Assembly: GCA_009667805.1 (NCBI GenBank)
Contig: CM019065.1
Span: 153,238,101 to 153,302,100 of the forward strand
DNA: 64,000 nt
Source of the DNA: Leptobrachium leishanense
Lineage: Eukaryota > Chordata > Amphibia > Anura > Megophryidae
Reading direction: 5' to 3'
How positions within the stretch are numbered: the stretch's first letter is position 1; every line of letters starts with the position of its first letter. Made by a program: the position numbers and the translations under genes. Below are positions 59,307-64,000 of the stretch, piece by piece. The notes below the pieces were generated by a model that had not been told where the DNA came from, made no database searches, and saw only the letters and a list, made by a program, of their open reading frames with translations.

Positions 59307-59955
59307 GGTGGAGGACAAAAAGCGAGATAAAAAGCCTCCACGCTATAATTAGTTTGTTTATATTGCAGAAGCCACTTGCACATCACAGCAATTCAAAGAA
59401 TTGCATTTCAGAGCTCCTGTGCAACATTCCCCATATGCAGCATGGAATTCTGGGTAGGGTATGCAAATGACCCCTGTCTCGCTTTTATGCATCCTGGGCC
59501 TGTTATTACACAGAACCCTAAAATCAATGCTATGCCACACTGTGGCTTTCTAGCAGAGATAAGGTTTATGCAACTGGTCAAAGCCACTCCTAGGACAGTG
59601 CTGTTTCGGGTTAATTGGACCCTCATCAGCTAAGAGCTAGGCATGATGACCAGTTGCGGTGGATGCTTGGACCCCTAGGGTAAATCAGTACTTACAAGGG
59701 TTGCAGTGGAGGACAAAATGCGAGATAAAAAGCCTCCACGCTATAATTAGTTTGTTTATTATTGCCATAGTTTGGCATAGCATTGATTTTAGGGTTCTGT
59801 GTAATAACAGACCCAGGATGCATAGAAGCGAGACAGATGTCATTTGCATATCCTACCTAGAATCCCTTGCTGCATATAGGGAATGTTGCACAGGAGCTCT
59901 GGGATGCAATGCTTTGAATTGCTGTGATGTGCAAGTGGCTTCTGCAATAATAAAC
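59307..59955. mobile_element. Foldback-type element with ~195-bp inverted arms
   Basis: 59360-59545 and 59765-59945 are near complements (blocks AGAAGCCACTTGCACATCAC, AGGGTTCTGTGTAATAAC). In addition GAGATAAAAAGCCTCCACGC followed by TATAATTAGTTTGTTTAT occurs in direct orientation at ~59323 and ~59720. The middle holds a TTCGGGTTAATTGGACCC stretch. Non-coding. Confidence 0.75.
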
Positions 59956-59996
59956 AAAATATATATATATATTATATATATATACACACATATATA

Positions 59997-61549
59997 CAGT
60001 TGTGTTCAAAATTAGTCAGCCCCCAATGCTGTAAAGGGTTTTAGGGAATTTAGTGTACATTTGTAATTGTATTCAGAATGAAATCCTACAAGGACTTTTT
60101 AAAGAACCATATGCAACTAAAATGACATCAATTGGTTTTGTAATACAGTAGTAAATGTTTCTTTTGTGAATTCTTCATTGACACAATTATTCAACCCCTT
60201 AAAGACTACCACTCTGAAGAACAGAGGTTCATTCAAGTGTTTTCAATCAGGTATTGAAAACACCTGTGGATGTCACGGAGCAGCAATAAAGCACAATAAG
60301 CACCAATTAGGCAGCTTTAAAATGACTGTGATACTCAGCTCCTTCTAGACATTTACTGGTGTGGTTACAAACATGGTGAAGTCAAGAGAATGGTCCAGGA
60401 AGACAAGAGAAGAGGTGATTACTCTTCACAGGAAGGGCAATGGCTATAAGAAGATTGCAAAGATGTTAAACATACCAAGAGAGACCATAGGAAGCATCAT
60501 TCGCAAATTCAAGGCAAAGGGCACTGTTGAAACGCTACCTGGTCGTGGCAGAAAGAAGATGCTGACTTCGACTGCTGTGCGCTACCTGAAGCGTAGAGTG
60601 GAGAAAAGTCCCCATGTGACTGCTGAGGAACTGAGAAAAGATTTGTCAGATGTGGGTACTGAAGTTTCAGCTCAGACAATACGGCGCACACTGTGTAATG
60701 AAGGCCTCCATGCCAGAACTCCCAGGCGCACCCCCTTGCTGTCTCCAAAGAATAAGAAGAGTCGACTGCAGTATGCCAAAAGTCATGTGGACAAACCACA
60801 GAAGTGTTCTGTGGACTGATGAAACAAAATTAGAACTGTTTGGGCCCATGGATCAACACTATGTTTGGAGGAGGAAGAACAAGGCCTATGAAGAAAAGAA
60901 CACCTTGCCTACTGTGAAGCATGGTGGGGGGGGGGGTCAATCATGCTTTGGGGCTGTTTTGCTTCTGCAGGTACAGGGAAGCTTCAGCGTGTGCAAGGTA
61001 CCATGAATTCTCTTCAGTACCAGGAGATATTGGATGACAATGTGATGCAGTCCGTCACAAACCTGAGGCTTGGGAGACGTTGGACCTTTCAACAGGACAA
61101 TGATCCCAAGCATACCTCCAAGTCCACTAGAGCATGGTTGCAGATTAAAGGCTGGAACATTTTGGAGTGGCCATCGCAGTCACCTGACTTAAAGAAAGCA
61201 GTTGCAGTGCGCAAGCCTAAGAATGTGACTGAACTGGAGGCTTTTGCCCATGACGAATGGGCGAAGATACCCGTAGATCGCTGCAAGACACTTGTGTCAA
61301 GCTATGCTTCACGTTTAAAAGCTGTTATAACTGTAAAAGGATGTTGTACTAAGTACTAAGATTGAATGTCACTTGGGGGTTGAATAAAACTGATAATGAT
61401 GTGAGCACAGAAAAGACATTTGTGGTTATTTCATTATAAATGTTATGTTATATTTGTCTGACCTACACGTGCCTCTTTGATCAAAATCAATGTCAAACTG
61501 GCCAAAACACTCAATTTCAGTGGGGGTTGAATAATTTTGAACACAACTG
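59997..61549 (+). mobile_element. Tc1/mariner family B copy 3, TA flanked
   Basis: Ends CAGTTGTGTTCAAAATTA and GAACACAACTG, with TA at 59995-59996 and 61550-61551. 1553 bp, shorter than copy 1 because of internal deletions. AT repeats on the left flank. Confidence 0.95.
60361..61359 (+). pseudogene. Tc1 transposase copy 3, catalytic Glu deleted
   Basis: ATG 60373 gives the same [10 protein letters not shown] start; the open frame begins at the preceding GTG, 60361. A 10-bp loss at ~60804 shifts the frame before WTDETK. A long G run near 60929 is next to the third block. The DND motif (QQDNDPKH) is present, but the segment NPIENLWWD is missing: the frame passes from SPDLK directly to KAVAV (61186-61200). 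The DDE third residue is therefore gone. Inactive. Confidence 0.93.
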
Positions 61550-61582
61550 TAGATATATCATATATAGCACAAGGTAGGAGAT

Positions 61583-62246
61583 CCGTGTTTCCCCGAAAAT
61601 AAGACCTAGTGCGTTTGATAACTGCTAAAATATAAGACCTACCCTGAAAATAAGACCTAGATGGAAAACCTAAAGAGTCACGGAAGAGAATGAGTGATGC
61701 CTGCACGGCGGAAGCGAGCCGGCAGCGGAGGGAGCAGAGCCACATAAGGCTGCAGTCACACGAGCGTTCTTTGAGCAGAAGAAACGTCACTGAGTGTACC
61801 CTTTCCTTCCACTCTGATGCCGTGTGGCCACCTCGCTGAGCGCAGTTAGGAGGATTGCACTTTGTAGCTCCATTTGCATCCGTCATAGCGTTTTGATGGT
61901 GAGGCTGAAATCACGCCCAGTGGTAGCACGTGCAATTAGTGCGCACACTACCCTGTGTGATTCTCCCTGTCCAGCCTTCACAAAGCTGCGACTGACGCAG
62001 GGAAGTGTGATCACATGGACGCACTCCATGTGCTCCTGTGACCGCAGCCTTAGCTGATGCTTCCTATAGTGCCAGCTCCTGTCACTGGTGGAGTGAGGAG
62101 TGATACCAGACGTACACCAAAGAAAACCAAAGAACAAAAAAACACCAACACCAAAAACATAAGACCTACCCTGAAAATAAGATCTAGTGTGGATTTTGGG
62201 GGCCAAAAAAAATATAAGACATTGCCTTATTTTTGGGGAAACACGG
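61583..62246. mobile_element. MITE with CCGTGTTTCCCCGAAAATAA ends
   Basis: Left CCGTGTTTCCCCGAAAATAA and right TTATTTTTGGGGAAACACGG are inverted. Inside, AAGACCTACCCTGAAAATAA is repeated near both ends. The superfamily is not assigned; the right flank is TA. It is interrupted by a second element at 61748-62049. Confidence 0.75.
61748..62049. mobile_element. Harbinger-like MITE nested in the preceding element
   Basis: Ends GGCTGCAGTCACACGAGC and GCTCCTGTGACCGCAGCC are inverted. The flanks are TAA on the left and TTA on the right, so the expected 3-bp duplication is imperfect. Non-coding. Confidence 0.6.
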
Positions 62247-64000
62247 TAGTATTTCTCCAAAGTGTAAAAACATTGAAGTGTTAAAGTACAAAACAAAACA
62301 AAAATAAATGCTAAAAGAATAGGTGAAAGCGTAGAAGCTACAAACTCATGGGCCATTCACAGAAACTGGTTTTGTGTCCTGAGAATAATGAAACTCCTCA
62401 CATTGGAAGTGAGGTTTACAGAATATCCTCTTTTCCTGATATTTGAAAGTCTTACACGGTTTCGGTTTTCTTTATTAAAATACAATGTGTATGGTTTTAC
62501 TTTTTTTTTTGTAAAGACCAGCAAGATCATATTAAAAAAAGAGGCTGCTGTAGTGTAGAAGGGTCTGTTTTATACATGCTGTATTGATACATATATATGT
62601 AGGTATATATAAATTCGATAAATCGTCAACTATGTGTCCCTGACACAATTACTTCTCGCCTCAATACACGATACGCTTGTCACATTCTTATTGCTGATTC
62701 GGATAATCATCCTCCATCGTGGTTATGTGTGGGAGGGATACTGGCACTGCTGTGGTCTGTGCACGTCAAATTATAAACTATTTCTGTTTCCGAGTTAAAA
62801 GACAGGATAGATTACTTATTTATTCAGCTGATTTTCAAATGTGTCAGAGAAGAGAAACTCAACGTTAATATTTCCAACTGCCAGAAATTATATTTATTAC
62901 CCTCGATTCTGCAAGGCTGCAAAAATAAAAAACAGATTATTGTAACGAAGGGCATGCGAGGGCTGGGGCGCCTAATGAGACTGGCATTGTAACCCTTCTC
63001 AAAAGGGGCTTCGATGGTGTCTGGGCACAGATTATAAAAGAAAGCTGGACTAAAGAGGTAAATAGGAGAACGCAGGCCATCAGTAACGGAGTGACAGAAC
63101 CTGGAGAAGTTTAGAAGAGGCAGCAGGGAAAATGGCAAACAATAACGGGGTGAATCGGGGAAAAAGAATTGCAATGAAGAGGGTCAGGCTAAGAGAAGTG
63201 GAGAGAGAGCTGGAGGGAGACAGAGAATGAGGACAGGGGTAATCATACTGTGCCCGCAGGCACAGAGATACAGAGGCTGCTGACAATGACCAGTTAGTGT
63301 GCTCGTCTCCGTCAGTGCTTATCGCCCCAGGCGTGAATCTGTCAGTTTTGCCCGCAGGCCAGATCAGTGCTACACCTATTAGGGTAAACATTTTCTCTCC
63401 CTGACAGAGTTGGGAAGCGCTCACTTAACTGACAATCACAACACCATACACTTCTGTTTACCGTGACATCCACAGAACTGAGGTGCTCTGTGTCTCTTGT
63501 GGGCCACAGAGCTCGCTATCTAAATTTAATAAAAGCATAAAGAAAGAAAAAAAACTACAAGGAGCCAAGAGGAGTGCAAATGCATGATTATTGCTTCAGA
63601 AAGATGGAATTCTCTCAAAGATTTACAGAAATAGTCCACAAGAAATACCTGTGAAGGGGACTGGAGCATTTGCCCTCTGGCAATAAAGACAAAATATAGC
63701 AAAGGGATGATATTTTATGCATTAATGTACTGGACCATGACATAAAGAGGATGACAGTGTTATGCATAATAAAGATGAACTCCGATATCATGTGGATACA
63801 TAAATCTATGATCAAAATGTATTTAGCACCGATATATAGGGTAAATGTGTACATAAAAGAAATGTAGCTCAGATATTTAGGGTTTATGTGTAGGAAATAA
63901 ATGTGCGAAAATGCTATAAAAACATTAATCGTTACGAAGGTTATTCAGTTATGCAATTGCTATAAATCTATATAAAATCCCACTCAATCTAGCAGCAATC
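62247..64000. other. Non-coding interval to window end
   Basis: No gene, RNA or mobile element recognised. 62820-63050 is non-repetitive with a balanced composition, but nothing specific can be claimed. Confidence 0.5.

Overview
The window is vertebrate nuclear DNA, most likely from a frog or another amphibian. This is an inference from the mobile-element mix: piggyBac-type elements ending in TTAACCCCTTAAGG, CR1, L2 and RTE-like LINEs, several Tc1/mariner families, hAT and Harbinger non-autonomous elements, and Ty3/Gypsy retrotransposons with tRNA-Pro primer sites. I see no convincing host protein-coding gene, no rRNA or tRNA, and no bacterial-type operon, terminator or CRISPR. Nearly every long reading frame belongs to a transposable element or crosses a tandem array. 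One unidentified 165-codon frame (18.9-19.4 kb) is the only possible exception.

Layout. 0-4.57 kb: a decayed piggyBac-like element with a minus-strand transposase, four blocks of direct or tandem repeats, and a right end of nested stem-loops closed by TTAA. 5.3-13.9 kb: an old RTE-like LINE (minus) split by a complete old Gypsy element (6230-13591, TSD TAGG). That Gypsy element itself carries a CR1 copy, a CR1/L2 chimeric tail, a hAT MITE and a solo LTR. 14-22 kb: mostly non-coding, with small elements. 22.0-23.6 kb: a Tc1 copy with a single visible stop. 25-31 kb: LINE fragments, a pogo-like element, and a piggyBac-type element interrupted by L2. 32.0-32.8 and 36.2-36.8 kb: two hAT elements with perfect 8-bp TSDs, the first filled by a 24-bp minisatellite. 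36.97-47.18 kb: a Tc1 element split by a young, almost complete Gypsy element (37505-46080, TSD CAAC). 49.8-53.0 kb: a large palindrome whose left arm received a Tc1 copy, which in turn received a Harbinger MITE. 59.3-62.2 kb: a foldback element, a third Tc1 copy and a nested MITE pair. The rest looks like ordinary AT-rich intergenic or intronic sequence.

The parts fit together as a layered insertion history rather than a pathway. The most informative piece is the young Gypsy element. Its two LTRs differ at about four places, all in mononucleotide runs. Its gag resembles the PNMA family at the N-terminus. Its gag-pol junction has a GGGAAAC slippery heptamer, a 6-nt spacer and a plausible pseudoknot, the arrangement known from PEG10 and PNMA3. 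The older Gypsy copy is a relative that lost RT, RNase H and integrase but kept gag, protease and an acidic C-terminal tail. All alignments here were made by eye.
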